Shown here piece after piece: positions 1 through 12,980 of a DNA stretch of 64,000 nt. The stretch spans positions 1,386,001 to 1,450,000 of the forward strand of contig JAGFBZ010000342.1 of the NCBI GenBank assembly GCA_018398805.1, in the 5' to 3' direction. The position numbers were made by a program, and so were the translations under genes. The notes beneath the pieces were generated by a model that saw only the letters and a list, made by a program, of their open reading frames with translations, had not been told where the DNA came from and searched no databases. How positions within the stretch are numbered: the first letter of the stretch is position 1; each line of letters starts with the position of its first letter. The stretch comes from Hirundichthys speculiger (Eukaryota > Chordata > Actinopteri > Beloniformes > Exocoetidae).

Positions 1-552
1 ATGAGGGGGTATTCTTGATTTTTTTTTATTGAGTAATCGTTTTTCTGATTATGCCAACGTCACTTGAACATAACATTTACTGCCGGTTATTCAAGACTCA
101 GAGGGAGCGAGGCACTGCTGTGTTGACAAAAATATATGTTATCGGGGCTATTCGTCGTGATATCGGACTTATCGGGATGACGTCATAATTTCCTGTTATC
201 GGTCATATGCATGCACCCCTAAACAATGATAAAAGAAAATATCAAAATGGGTAAAAGTTACATTTCAAAATTCTGAGTGCAGCTCAACTGAAAGCAGCAC
301 CAACAACGAGGGAAGCTTTTCTCTTTCTCCATTCAATTAAAGGATTGTGAAATGAGCTGAGCAACTGTTCCCTTCACCTGTCTGGAAATAAACTGAGAGG
401 CACATTACACCTGAAACAGGACAGAGATGAGACCGAGGGAATGCACCGGTGAAGGGCATTCATGCACCCCACTACCACCACTTCAAGGAAAAAACAAGGA
501 GAAGTTAATATAGACTCTGTTTCTGCGCCACATTCTCACGTCGTGCATTTAC

Positions 553-713
553 CGTTGATGGGTTTCTGGTGCAACGAGTCCACGAAGTTGCGGGGATTCT
601 CGATGGTGTACTTGAGGTCGCGGATGGTGTGCGTGCCGCCGCCCTCGCTCCACATGCCTTTCTTGGAAGCCTTCGCCTGGTCCTCCAGCTCACAGAGTCT
701 GGCCTGCTCTGGA
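553..713 (-). CDS. snd1: snd1 exon 5
   Basis: 161 bp with a TTTCCAG acceptor and GTAAAT donor at 552. The AA from exon 4 plus T gives Asn, then [20 protein letters not shown], then [20 protein letters not shown], ending HQKPIN plus one base. It is the linker from SN1 into SN2. The gene continues to the left. Confidence 0.95.
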
Positions 714-3700
714 CTGGAAACACAGAGAGGGAAACGGGCAGGATGCAGTCAAAATTAACCACCACAAAACACGTATTAAACAAGTTGGACCAGGGGTGTC
801 AGACTCATTTCCACTGAGGGCCACATCAGCATCATGGTTGCCCTCGAAGGGCCAGATTGACAGCATGAATGTAACAAAATGCAATGTAAATGAAAATATA
901 TTAAACTACACCTTATTATATTGTTAAATAATGGATTCTGTATTTATTTCCATGTTCTCTGTCAAAATGCCGAGGTAGATTATACTCTTTCACGACTGAC
1001 ACCGCCTCATAACAAAAGACATACTGTTTTTTCATCTTGAGATACAAACTTGTATTCGCTTTCCCGTCGTTGATAAAACTTCCTTCCTTGTGCATCAATT
1101 TTTCTTTTCTTTGACATGTTGGGGTTAGTTTGTAGAGGTTTTTCTCAAATCCATCAGTTCTGAAAATCATCTTAAGTTCTTGCTCATGGTGATATACCGT
1201 TATCGTTGTGGGTAACGATGAAATGCATTAAGGGAGATGTAGTTTATTGTCAATATGCGCTTTAAAGCGGCGTAAGCTTATTTTAAGGCTTAAAATATCG
1301 GTTTAAAATTTAAGCCAATAGCGCACAAGTGCTCGAGGGCCACATAAAATGACGTGGCAGGCCACATTTGGCCCGCGGGCCTTGTGTTTGACACATGTGT
1401 GACTGATATATTAAAAAAAAAAAAAAAAAGGCCATTACTTTCTTTACCCCCACATCATCTCCTTAATAAAGATCAGCACCAGTAAAAAACCTCAACATTT
1501 ATTCTTTAAGGAAATAAATCTCCACAGCATCTGCAGAAAATGTAAGACCTGATTAAGACCTGATGCAGGTAGACTCCTATAAAACCCCCATCTTAGACCA
1601 TCAGTTATCTAAAATAAAAAGGTTGTCTACTAATACATTGATTAAAAACAAGATAAGTCACGGCCGCAACAGTTTTCAGAATAACATTGCTATTTACAAG
1701 CCAACAAACACAAATAGGCGGGTCTTTAAAAGCTGCAGTTAATTCCACAGCAGTTATTGAAGGATGTTTATTGAAGGATATCCAATAAGCAGAGAAGAGC
1801 TTTAAATGCAGAGTCGCTCCTCTTATTAAGTTTAACGTGCTCACCGTTCTAAAGCGGACAGGATTAAAAAGCAGACGATCAATTATTATTACGGCGCGCA
1901 AATATTAGCCTAACAAGGGCTGCAATTAAACCCATCAGCAGATCAGTCACGTTCCTGACGAGCTGAAACGGTTGTGCCGCAACACACCAGCATCCGTCAG
2001 GTTTTAACTGGTTAATATCCATCTTTGCATTTTGAGAAAAGCAGATTCGAAGGCCTGCAGACGCAGTAATTCATTCACGCAGAAGAGCAATTGTTCAACT
2101 TTTACTTGTCAGAACTTTAAACAGCAAAAAAGCTTCTCGTGAAGACTAGGCTGCTCAATCGCCATGGGCAGCCATTCCCAAACTCCAGAATACCAAGGCC
2201 CAATTTGAAATATGAGAAATCTCTGACGCTCATCCCAAACCTTTAATCATAACTGTGATATTAATGTAAAGGCTCAACAAATAAGGTGACACTTGTCATA
2301 TTAAGTTAAGATGACAGTAAAATAGACAAGGCAAGGTAAGTTTAAATTTTGCACATTTTGTGTACAAGACAATTCAAGGTGCTTTACATAAAACATTTGA
2401 AGCATTACAGAGCATTAACAAAACCCTTTAAGATAACAACCCGAGACGTCCCGTCCGGGGCTCGTCCCATGTCGGCCGCATTTTTTTCTTCCTTTTGTTT
2501 ACTTTATAATGCTTTATCATGCTCCGTGAGCAGTAAATCCCAAAACCAATAACTCAATTGGTTTTTTTATTACTTCTAAATATTTCTATAAATCATGTCA
2601 TAAATATTTCACAGTAATGAAAATAGTCATTTAAAAAATTTTTTGGATCTATAACATTTGTTTATTTTTTAATGGTCTCTCACGGCCCACCTGCAGTACT
2701 ACGACGGCCCACCAGGGGGCCGCTGCCCACACTTTGGGAATCACTGGCCATGGGAGTTGAGATGATGGCTAAATTTTTTTTTTTTTTTTTTTTAATTGGC
2801 ATTATTTGATTTGCAGGTGCATTTAGTGCGTTTACATCGGAAGTTTAATTCCTCCTTAATTCAGAATTAAAATCAAGTCCGATTTAAAATGATTAAAAAT
2901 GACCATGTAAACACCTAATTCCGAATGAAAATGTCCATTCTGAATTGAACTTAATTCCGAAGTAAGTGAATGGTTTATTCTGATTTTAAATCTGAATAGA
3001 ATAATTCCGTGGTCATGTATACACTCATTCCGCTTTAAATTAATTCCGGTCTTTCTGCGCTTGCTCGTCTGTCGCGATGATGCTTATATTCCGCGCTGGG
3101 CTTGTTTTCGAAAGAAAATCATCGACATGATGTTGTCGTGCTGCTGCTTCAAAAATATAATCAAAACAAATCCAAAAAAGATGCTAATAATGTAGTCCTC
3201 CATGTTGTTCCTAATCGAGTAAGTTTGTTTTCTTCCGGTAGACGTAAATACATAAAGACGTCCGTCCCCCCCCCCATCCAATCAGAACCCTTCCCAACCC
3301 CCAGACCTTAAGGGGAATTGGATAAAGCCGATCAAACATGTTTTCCATGTAAACCTCAATTCGGAATTACTATTTCCATGTAAACTCAAAGGAAAATAGT
3401 TTAATTCGGAATAATTAATTCCGAATTAAAAAACATCATGTAACCGTGGCCACTTTCATACACACAAGCTTCTCTCTGCGTGTTGGGTTTTTGGACCCAC
3501 GCCCGAAAGGCAGTCCAGTCCAGTCCAGTTTCCGCTCTACAGCGATTTAGCATAGCGACTTCAAACTGGCGGGGGAAAGGATTTCTCGTTTGCTAAGCAT
3601 TAATGATCAAACTTTCTGCAAGAAGTCAATCGGGTTTAAGCCACTTTAAATTCCAGCGTCGAACAGGAACGCAGAGATATGGAGCAAGAGAAACTGAGGA

Positions 3701-6700
3701 TTCAATCAAGGAAAGTAGACCCTGTAAAGTCCCAGAATAAACGGAGAGCAAGACGTAAACAGAGATTGGTTTAAAAGGAACGAAGAGAAACTCATGCGTG
3801 GAGGCAGATGATCGTCTCCAAATAAACCAGGTTCCTTTTAGGTCAGCGACTCCCTCCAACACACTGCTTCAAATCAAAATAAATATTGACGGGTAAAGAA
3901 AGTGCAGCATTGAGGGAAACTACAGGAGAAAACTTCAGTGCCTGATATCTCACCGTGCTGCAGGCTGGTTTTCATCTCCATGCGTCTCTCTCGTGCAACG
4001 TAAAATACTTTAAATAGATATTTACAGTCCCCTGCTGTTTTTAATGCAGTCGGAGGAGGTTACAGGGACCTGAGCTGAAAGGTTCCACTGCTTTTGAACG
4101 GCGAGGCCCTGAAGAAAAACCGTTAACCCCGTGGTTATCGACACCCCTCGACCGCCGCTCCTCCACACCGCTCCGGTTAAAAAGAAGCAACGGGGTGTAT
4201 CAAGTGCAGCTGTGCTTAGCTTCGCCGTGCTTGGAGGTTTTAATTTTATTTCTAAAAAGAGAAATGTGAGGCTGGGCTCCGCAGCCACCTCAGTAAATAG
4301 ATTAAAAATGGACATGTCGATACGGAGCGACAAATACACCGTCGATGTCTCAATGACGGCAGTTTATGTACGGCTGTCTTGTGCTCCTGTCATGTGGGAC
4401 TTCTAGATTCATTGATTTTATTATTAGCAGTTGAATGATCATCATAATATGAAAAAAAAAAAAGTCACCATCCTGCTTGGATGCACAGAAATTCACCCGC
4501 GGCCATCATTCCCATAACCTGGCTACCCGTGTTAGCAAACAACAGTGGCGCTGTCCGCAGCCATCATCGTTATCGCCTCCGTAATCATCATCACATCACG
4601 GTTAGTGTGATCGACGTAGCAAGTCACGAGGAGTAACGAGATCGGGAGGCAAGTGCAGTGAGGGAAAAACAAAGGCCTCAAGTCCTCGCTGAGTAATGGG
4701 CCTCCGCCTTTGGCCAAACGACTTAAAGCATCGTTTACATTAGCGCTCGTTACGGGCCGTTGCGCAGAATGTTCGAAACGGGTCATTAGTGGCAAAATGT
4801 TCACATCATCTCTGTTCATTCTGGAAGATACAAATGTAGCAGCATGAGTCAAATTGCTTTAAATGTGTGTTATGTGCAAATACCGCCACTGGGGGGGATA
4901 TACGGTACTTCGTCATATAGTGTGCGGTTTGTATTTAGGGGCAATGTGGCAGAAAAGGGCTTCAGAGGGACGTAATTACAGCAGCAGGGGGGTGCTGCCA
5001 CCATCTGGGGTACCGTGGCTCCATCTCAATCCTCTGCCATCAGTCAGTCGAGGACTCGAGTGCATCTCCCCACAGATTCTCCAGCGCTGAACCAGCAGCT
5101 TTAGGGGGAACGTTTACATCATGCTGCCAAAAGAGATTTCCTCTCCATTCTCTACAAAAGCCCGTTAAAGTGCAAATTACCAGCCTTTTCTATTTAAAGC
5201 TACCTTAAGCGCACTAAATGAGCCAACGCTTGTGGACCGAGTCTCTTCTACAACGACGTAGTCGTGTCGAGGTTTTGGATCAAGGCGCCGTAACAAAAAG
5301 CGGCAAAGGTGCACGTTAACAACGGCCGCCATGACGTGTGTTCCCGTATTCTGATCCTGCCAACATCTTTTTCCTGCTTTGACATTAAAACAAGTTCTTC
5401 TGTTGTCTGCTCGTCTTTCACATGTCATGTCCAGGTCTGATAATGAAGCCTGTAAAAGTATTACAACCCAAAAAAAAAAAAAAATAAATCTTTATCTTCA
5501 TATTTAGCATTGATGATTTACTCCTAGTCCACTGTGCCACCGTAAAGCAACGAAACGTCTTTACACACAAGAATTGTCATTAGTTATGATGATAAGTTAT
5601 GCTGCGTCTGTGCCTACGGTGCTTGTTTTAATTTTGCACATTACTTCCCTGTTTGACAAGCTGTTTTTTTTTTTTTTTAATTTTGCGTTTTATGTCTGGG
5701 GTTTAGCCATATAATTTATTTCTTTGATTACACATTTTATCATTGATGGGGATTTGGGGTGGAGGGAAATGAGTGGGAGTGACTCTTGTTTTTACTTGGT
5801 GCTGCATTTTATTTCTACTAAAGTGTTTTATAAATAAAGTTTTATTGATTGATTGATTAGGTCTGATGGGGGAGGTGGCCTGAGACTTACCACTTTCTTC
5901 ATCTTCCATGTTCACCTTTACTAGAAGATAATCAACACCCTAAACTCTAATTACTGATGTGGACTGGACATCTGTGCAGTTACGTAGTGACAGAAATATT
6001 GGACTAATGCATGTCCATACAGAAGCTCCATTTATACATCAGGCCTTCAGCTTCTGCATTTATAGAAATGTGAAAGCAGTAATTCAGGATGAAACAGCAG
6101 TTAAGTGCTGAGCTGCTGCACTGATCTTATAAATGCTTCCAGAGACGGACCAGAGTCCGTGAGGCTGAAGGGTTTCTCATCTGTGTGGAAGGTCAGCTGC
6201 TCTTTTTGCCTTTTACATCTCAGACTGTCAGCGTAACCCAGAGTCCCGTCACTCAGATGTCTCTGCTGTTGTGGGGTTGGTCAGTGGTGGACAGACGGAT
6301 GAGCGCACCGAGCTGGTGGATCACTGTGTGGTTCAGTCTGGGAACAATCACCTCATCTTTAAAATGAAACATGTATATCGGGGAGAGCAGTTTTGTCTGC
6401 AGTCGTCCGTTGGGGCAGCAGCAGCATCAGCACCGGTGATTCAAACAAACTGAACAAACTGATAACAGAAGGTTGACTCTGCTGGGGACTGGTCTGAAAC
6501 CCCCCCGGAGCTGGTCGTGGTAACAGAAGAGCGATGCACATCACCAACACTGCACATCCTCGTCACAACGAAGTGATCAAACAGTGTCCTCAGCTGGAGG
6601 CTTCTTCAGGTTTGCTCCACCACAGGAGATCATTTCTGCTCATGACCACATCCATCTACACTGACTCTTGACTTTATAATCCTGACTAACAATTTCTAAC

Positions 6701-9700
6701 AAATATATCATTTTCCATTAGAATTACTAAAGTAATACTGGACAAAAATCTGCAGCTGCGTGCTCTGCTTGGACTCAACCGTCACCACCTGCTAACGCCA
6801 CACAAGATCAAGTGGACCAAGGTTTGTTTCTGCATTAAAATTACCATCATAATAAATAATCTGCAGCAAGTAACATCTGACTTCTGGAACGATGCAGCAG
6901 AACGGACAAGAGTCACGCAGAAGCTTATAAGGACGCGACTGTGAGAGGAAATTGAGCCATTTTCTTACTTTTGATGTAAATAATGGTAAATAAAAATATT
7001 AATACAGGTTAAAACGTGCCCTGCTTTCCTGGAACATCATAGATGCAACCTGATTCTATGATTATAAAAGCAAAATAATCCAGATTATAATCTTTATTGT
7101 GGTAATCATTGGAAGAGATTTGCTGACAAAACTCTCAGCTTTATATATTGATATATATTATATATTAAATTCTTACTTGTTCCCTCTGATTCCTTCCCTT
7201 CGGACTGTCGCGAGGCCGTCGTTCACCAGAGACTCAGCGATGTTCTCGCCTGTCGTGTCTACAATGAGAGGACAGAAAAATATTATTTCACGTACAAGTA
7301 AATGCAAAATGGCAGCAACTACTTCCCTTAAAAAATATACTTTAAAAAAATACTGAAGTATTTGTTAACATGTGACTAAAAATAAAAATAAAAATCAGTT
7401 AATAATAACAAAAACAAAAACATTTCTCTTCACCTGATCATAACAAAAAAAGAAAAAAGGAAGGAGGGAAATCTTTCGATTCCTAAAATGTGTGTGTCAG
7501 GACATAAAAAAAAAAAAAACAAAAAAACATCTGTTTCTGTCCAGGTGTTTAAATGTGGTAAATAAAAGTCCAGAAGAGCATCAACACTGTCATCATCTAT
7601 TTTGTAACAGCTGAGCTAAAATGCAGAAGAAAGTGTTAAAGTGACGCAGTCGCTTGTAAAATCACCTTCAGCAGCAACAACGTGAAACTAATCTTTTCTG
7701 TCTGACCTCCACATGTGAAAGACTGAGACAACAATTACTCTCAGTTATTGATTTTTTTATTGTGTCCTCTGGAGTAAAACCTCAGGACTGAAAGCCCAGG
7801 TAGAGACTGGTTTTCCACGGCCACGTGGTTCAGGGTGGGTGTACGTGACGGCGTACCTTTGCCCAGGTAGACGATGCCATATTCTCGGCCCAGAGAAGTC
7901 CTGAGCTCCACGGTGAAGCAGACTTCTTTCCCAATCAGCTTTTTTCTCAGGAACTCTCTGGCTTGGAACGCCCACGGCTGCAACAAAGAGGGGAACGACG
8001 TTTAACCCCCCATCACACCAATTAAACCTCATGTTAATGAAACAAACGAGCAGGGAGGACTTCAAATCACAGCTGACAGGAGGTAAACAGGAAGTGGAGG
8101 CTTCTGCAGTAACAAACACTTAATTTAAGCGATCGCATGTATTGCGTCTTTTCCAGATTGTGACGGCAGGTTTGCGGTTGGTTGAACCAACGACGGGTTA
8201 AACTCCCTTCACCTCCGTTCAGCCCCCAGAAATAACAGCACGCCATAAAGATAAGAAGATAGTTTCTCAAGTGGTGAATAAAGCTGCCACCAAACAAGTG
8301 TTTAGAGAAGAAAGGCTACGACACAATCTGAGAAAACTAGAAAATAGTTCAGGAATAAAAATGTTTAGCTGCCCTGTATCATTCATACCATCTTTACTTC
8401 CAAATATCTTGCTTTTCTGTTTAATATTCGTAAGTCAAAATATCACAGAGGAACATTATCCAAATGTTTGGGTAATCTTAAAACTGTGCTATTTTAAAAT
8501 GTGCAGAAAGACACGTCAGGGACGACCTGCTTGAATGAGAAAACACTTTTCAGAACAAAAATTTGACTTCTCTCAGATCAAAATGCTCAAATTAAAAAAG
8601 AGCAATAAAACAAACTTGTGCAGTATAGATTATCTACATCTAAGCAACTTTCTTTGGCTTCTCTTCCATCAGTCGCCACGCTCTACGTACCAACACGTTG
8701 AGGTTAAATCACCGATCGGATGACACATAAATTCCTGTAAGATGATGCTGCTGCACCAGGACATGCTTGTGGATCCGACATTGACGTCCGTAGCTGCAGA
8801 CCCTGACGCCGTAACGCCTGACGTAGCCTGAACGCCTGACGTAGCCGTAACGCCTGACGTAGCCGTAACGCCTGACGTAGCCGTAACGCCTGACGTAGCC
8901 GTAACGCCTGACGTGGCCGTAACGCCTGACGTGGCCGTAACGCCTGACGTGGCCGTAACGCCTGACGTAGCCTGAACGTGCACGTCCCAAAAACGTGACT
9001 GCGTTGCTTCGCTGCACACCATTGTCAGCGTCGTTTACAGCGACGCCGAAGCGCCTCTATAACGGTAACAGATCCCAGTCCAGCTGCTGAAGCTAAAGCT
9101 AATGCTAAAGCTCCACCGCTGCACCAGACATCCTCATCAGTGATCCGTCACATGGCCCTGTTGTATTTCAACACACCCAACAGCTATATCTGTTACTGGT
9201 ATAGATTACTTTCGTTTGAAGACGTCCGACTTCAAGGCAAGGAACCCAGTGGGGGGGGGGTGTAACTTGGGGTTCATCAGCATCCTACCACGTGGAAAAT
9301 GACCACTTAACCTCCTTAGCTACAATAACTAACTTAGAAGTGGAAAAACTGAAGAGGATAAAAAAATAACTTTGTGTTCACCAACTTAAACTCAGCTCCC
9401 ATGCTGCTTCTTTACACGCTGAATCATCTCACACCTCCCACTCTCAAACTTGACTGAACAACCAGTCCGCTTTATTCATCTCCATCCTTGCACATTTGCA
9501 GTCCATTTAGCCCCCCCCCCCCCCCCCCCCCTTCCTCAATTTTAAAAATCAGTGCACTGTCACCTCTCCTCTCACATCCTGAATCCTGAGACAAAATATG
9601 ATCACGTTTTTCTCCTGTGGAGGAATAGTTGCAGCATGAGGTCTTTTTTTTTTTTACCTCTCTTGGTAACATCACAAGTCAAATCTGATTCTGTTGAAAA

Positions 9701-12663
9701 AATAAAAATAAAATAATAGTCCCTCTATGCTGAACTAAGACACAAAGCTGATGCAACTGACAGTGTGATAATGTGATAATCCTGATCAAACTAAATCTGG
9801 AAGCTTATCTTAATGGACTTCTTTCATCTAAAAAGAAAAGGATCTATCACAGCAAACACTGGTGAGGGGAAAAAGAAGCTTTCTGGTCTTAGAGGATGAA
9901 GAAAGCAGCAGATTTATCTAATGAGCAGCAGATCAGACAGTTGTGTTTCAGAGATATGAAGATGTCAAATAAAGCTTCTCATCATTATCCCTGATATTAC
10001 ACTCACTGAATAACAAGGAGCAGAGTAACGTGAAAGAGAGGAAAACAATAACTTTGTCCCCAAACTGATGAATCCCAGTTTGTCCTGCAGATGGAACCGA
10101 ACACAAACACCAGAGAGAGAAGCGCTCACCTCGTCGGCTACGTCCTTGGTGTCCGGCTGGCCCTGCGCTGCTCTACGGGCCATGGCTCCGGCCCGGATGT
10201 TACTGAGGTTGATCTGGCGCTCTGGGGGCGGCCCGCCTCGAGGCTGACCCCGAACAATGATGGCGCAGCCTGACAAGACCTGCGGAGGGAACAACGAGAA
10301 CATGTGAGCTGGAGAAAACTGAATGAGCGGATGATCAGATGCAGCCATTAAATGATCAGTTAGACATCGTTCATCCCAGTTTGGCGTTACATAAACAGGC
10401 GGCTTATCAGCGTCAGATGCTTATCAGCTGCCACCGCGCGGCTCCGTATCAAAGTCTGGGAAACTGACAGAGGCTCGAACCATCTCCACGGAGCTGGAAG
10501 CAACTTCACATTGCACATCGCCATGGTGACGGAGCGTCATTCAAATGCGGGATGAGATCATGCCATCTGATAACGTAGTTAAATATGAAAGAGGGGGGAA
10601 GAAAAAAAAAAAAGATAACCTTCTCTTGGGTTTGACAACCGTGGCATTTACACGAATCTGAGCAAACACTTTATCTGCAGACTCTCCAGCGTGTCTGCAG
10701 GGATCATCCCTGGGCGCTGTTGATCTAAGATGTGTGCGAGATAAACCCAGCAGCGGCGTTCGTCGCTCACTGACCGACGCCGAGCGAAGGCGTAGCTGTA
10801 ATTCTCACAGACAGGTGAGCCATATGGGACAGAAGAAGAATCCTGTTTACCAAACGGTCAGCATCCCTAAAGCGGCAGAGATACGATCCATCCGGTTTCA
10901 GTTCAAGTCTCACAAAAGTCTCGTTTTCTTCTGTGACATCATTTCTCTCCTGGCCTCATGAGGAGCAGCTTTCCTCCAGGGAGAACTTTTAAAAGCTGAT
11001 GGAAAGATTAACCCCAAGGGGTTTAGATCTCAGTTGTTAAGCACTACCACAAATCCTTTTTTTTTTTTTTTAAATCAATATTTCTCTAAAGCTCATTTCA
11101 GACCAGATATAGCACTAACATTCAGTCAATGGTCACTTTTCTGTTGATGTTTCTACACATCTCATTCAGGAAGGTCAGTGAAAGCAAGTATCCTGCTGAA
11201 GTCTTTACAGAGTTGTAGATTTATCGCCATAACAATTCATACTTGCACACAGAGTGCAGTGATTGGGTCCTATTTCACCTAACATCATATGGAGTCCTCG
11301 GAGTTAAGAGGTGTCTCATTACAGCATTTTATTTCTGCCAAAAAAGAAAAAAACTTGAGCAAACAAGCCTAGAGTTGTGTTTTGTTGCACTAAACAGCTA
11401 ATTATATACGTCAAATTAACCCACAGCTGCTGCACATTTCCATCTGTTAGTGCAGCTGCTGCGGTCTGAACTGATGCGCTGCTCATCAATTCAATGGAAT
11501 CTGACAGATTTCACCGTTTAGTGAAGTTTCCAATCTACGGGTTTACATAAAATCAGAGTTAAATCAAAAGAACCGAGGCTGATGTTCTCCAGGGGATTTC
11601 TGACCATCTCATCTGTCAGAAACAAACACGTGACAGTGGTGGAGACACTGAAACGAGCTTTTTTTTCCCAAGCTGACAGCAGTCAGGGGAAAATGCAATA
11701 ACATAAATGAAAAAGAGCAGTTAATTCAGTGGAAAAGTCTGTGAGTTAAGCATCACATCAAACCTGCCAAAATGATACGTTCAAGTAAATCCGTGCTTTC
11801 AAATTACGGCAGGACAGCAGAGAGATTGGCAGATTACAGGGGGGGCAACGGAGCTGCAGCTACGTGTCAGTTCCCCGTGGTTGGTCCTGACCAGCTTTCG
11901 CAGGAAATGCCCTTTTTTTTTTTTTTTTTAAGCGACTCCAGGTAACTCTGTTTACGCAGCGGGTCCGGAGTTTCCCCGTGTCCGTCCGCGTCAGCCGGTC
12001 AGGCCCCTGCCTCTGGACGGAATCCACAATAAAAGACGAACCGGGTCGCGATGAGCGAGCCCGTTTTTGGGGGGTGTCGTCGAACACAGGCGGACCGGGA
12101 ACGAACTTTGTTCGGCTAGCAGTTAGCTTTCCGTTAGCTGAGAACCTACACATCTGTTATCGTTACAACTCACGAGTTATCTCTCTCTCCCCCCCACACA
12201 TTAAAAAAAAAAAAAGTTTCACAAGAGACAGATAACCCACAAAAATCACTCGCGCCACTGCGCTTTTAATGCCAAAACTTCAAAGCAGTAAAAGCAGTTT
12301 ATTAACTCAATATGAGAGCGAACGTGCTCGCTGACGGGCTAGCACGCTTAGCATCCAGCAGCTAACGTTAGCCGAGCCGAGCGTTCACGTTTTTGACAGG
12401 TTATTTTTCTTTTTTCTCCTTTTTTTCACTGTAATGACAACACTTAACACCAACCGACGGCCGCTTCCGCGACGCGCGTCGACCCGTTGTGTGAAGTTTT
12501 GTGACAACCAACCGTTATTTTTAGCCTCAACTTAGCCCCCTCGGTTACGTAGCTAACCGGCTACCTTCCTCACTGTCGGGATTCCTACCATTTTCACGAT
12601 TCCTCTATGCAAAGGACCGGCCGAACCGGGGGCCGCCTGAGCTGGTGCCGAAACTGATGCCAT
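553..12663 (-). CDS. snd1: snd1, 5' part (coding exons 1-5; gene continues left of window)
   Basis: Staphylococcal nuclease and Tudor domain-containing 1 (p100/Tudor-SN), a conserved RNA-binding nuclease and transcriptional coactivator found in the RISC complex and cytoplasmic RNA granules. Five exons join in frame: 12589-12663, 10130-10279, 7857-7977, 7177-7258 and 553-713, with splice phases 0,0,1,0(+2 nt),1 matching at every junction. They encode about 163 residues of the N-terminus. Family landmarks are [49 protein letters not shown] and [19 protein letters not shown] text (here [15 protein letters not shown]). This is the first SN-like (OB-fold) repeat and the start of the second. The remaining SN repeats and the Tudor domain lie beyond base 1. 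It is divergent from pax4, as in human 7q32. Identification comes from family recall and is very secure. Confidence 0.96.
791..1400. mobile_element. hAT-like element, family E copy 1
   Basis: Begins CAGGGGTGTCAGACTCATTT and ends in GCCTTGTGTTTGACACATGTG, an imperfect terminal inverted repeat. It shares its interior (GGGCCACATCAGCATCATGG, GGCCCTCGAGAGC-type text) with an inverted copy at 53818-54423. It lies in snd1 intron 5-4 and no clear target duplication is seen here. Confidence 0.75.
2640..2770 (-). mobile_element. hAT-like terminal fragment
   Basis: On the minus strand the text reads CCAGTGATTCCCAAAGTGTG followed by GGCAGCGGCCCCCTGGTGGG. This is the familiar end of a vertebrate hAT (CAGTGGTTCCCAAA) family. 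The other end was not located. Confidence 0.5.
2824..3452. mobile_element. Inverted-repeat element, family D copy 1
   Basis: About 630 bp running from AGTGCGTTTACATCGGAAG to ATGTAACCGTGGCC, AT-rich with alternating AATTCCGAATTA-type text on both arms. It is closely similar, in the opposite orientation, to 51800-52427. Both copies keep an open frame on the corresponding strand containing [10 protein letters not shown] and [13 protein letters not shown], so the family once had a coding sequence. Superfamily is not established. Confidence 0.7.
7177..7258 (-). CDS. snd1: snd1 exon 4
   Basis: An 82-bp exon too short to stand out as an open frame. The acceptor is TTGTAG and the donor GTAAGA. With the G carried over from exon 3 it reads [21 protein letters not shown] and then EGIRGN plus AA. 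This aligns with the human [22 protein letters not shown] segment. Confidence 0.93.
7857..7977 (-). CDS. snd1: snd1 exon 3
   Basis: 121 bp with a TTGCAG acceptor and GTACGC donor. It encodes [20 protein letters not shown] and ends EYGIVYLGK plus one base. It follows exon 2 to give DE-PWAF exactly as in the family. Confidence 0.95.
8804..8980. repeat. 18-bp minisatellite in snd1 intron
   Basis: About ten head-to-tail copies of CGCCTGACGTAGCCGTAA with GTAGCC/GTGGCC variants. Each unit holds three CpGs and a TGACGTA core. The period is a multiple of three, so two frames on the minus strand stay open as hexapeptide repeats. They are not genes. Confidence 0.95.
10130..10279 (-). CDS. snd1: snd1 exon 2
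   Basis: 50 codons between a CCGCAG acceptor (10285-10280) and a GTGAGC donor (10129). It begins [16 protein letters not shown] and ends KDVADE. The segment is nearly invariant in animals and forms the first beta strands of SN domain 1. Phase is 0/0. Confidence 0.95.
10280..12588. other. snd1 first intron
   Basis: Contains no recognised gene. The right third (11.8-12.6 kb) is GC- and CpG-rich, continuous with the promoter zone. Confidence 0.6.
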
Positions 12664-12980
12664 GTCCGCCGGTTTGAGATGCGACGCCTCCGTTGGGGGG
12701 GATGTTGAAAGCAGGTGAGAGCGCGAGCCGGGACTCTTGAAGTGAAGAGTTGACTGTTCTAACGGGAGCCAAAGGAAAAAGGCTGAGCGCTGATCAACAC
12801 ACACGTTATACCGGAAACACACTTTGCCATGCGTACACACACACGCACGCGTAGTAAATCTTTCCGGGTCCTGGGGGGGCCAGACTGAATGGAAGCGGAC
12901 GGACGGACTCCGCCACCGCGTAGGCGGGTTGAAGTGAAGGGCTTCCGGGGTACGAGCTACGACACGTCAGCATAGCGGTT
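12580..12980 (-). promoter_or_regulatory. snd1: CpG-rich region around the snd1 start
   Basis: CpG density is clearly higher here and in the neighbouring 11.9-12.5 kb than in the surrounding AT-rich DNA, and the region spans the snd1 initiation codon and presumed 5'UTR. No TATA box sits at a convincing distance. This fits a housekeeping CpG-island promoter. The transcription start is inferred, not seen. Confidence 0.5.
12589..12663 (-). CDS. snd1: snd1 exon 1 (start codon)
   Basis: 25 codons from ATG at 12663-12661 to a GTAGG donor at 12588. The peptide starts [13 protein letters not shown] and ends LHRGIVKM, matching the Ala/Pro-rich SND1 N-terminus (human ends RGIIKM). The next exon begins with GTC, giving [11 protein letters not shown]. 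The start is chosen because it gives the family's usual N-terminal length and sits in a CpG-rich block. Confidence 0.93.

Larger units (their letters stand above)
1401..7176. other. snd1 intron, mostly unassigned
   Basis: The intron between exons 5 and 4. Apart from the elements listed at 2640-2770 and 2824-3452, I see AT-rich unique-looking sequence with short poly-A and poly-T tracts. No exon fits the snd1 frame here, since exons 4 and 5 join directly. Confidence 0.6.

Noticed and set aside
8669..9022. Minus-strand frames with hexapeptide repeats
   Set aside because: They arise from the 18-bp minisatellite in an snd1 intron and overlap in two frames with equal openness.
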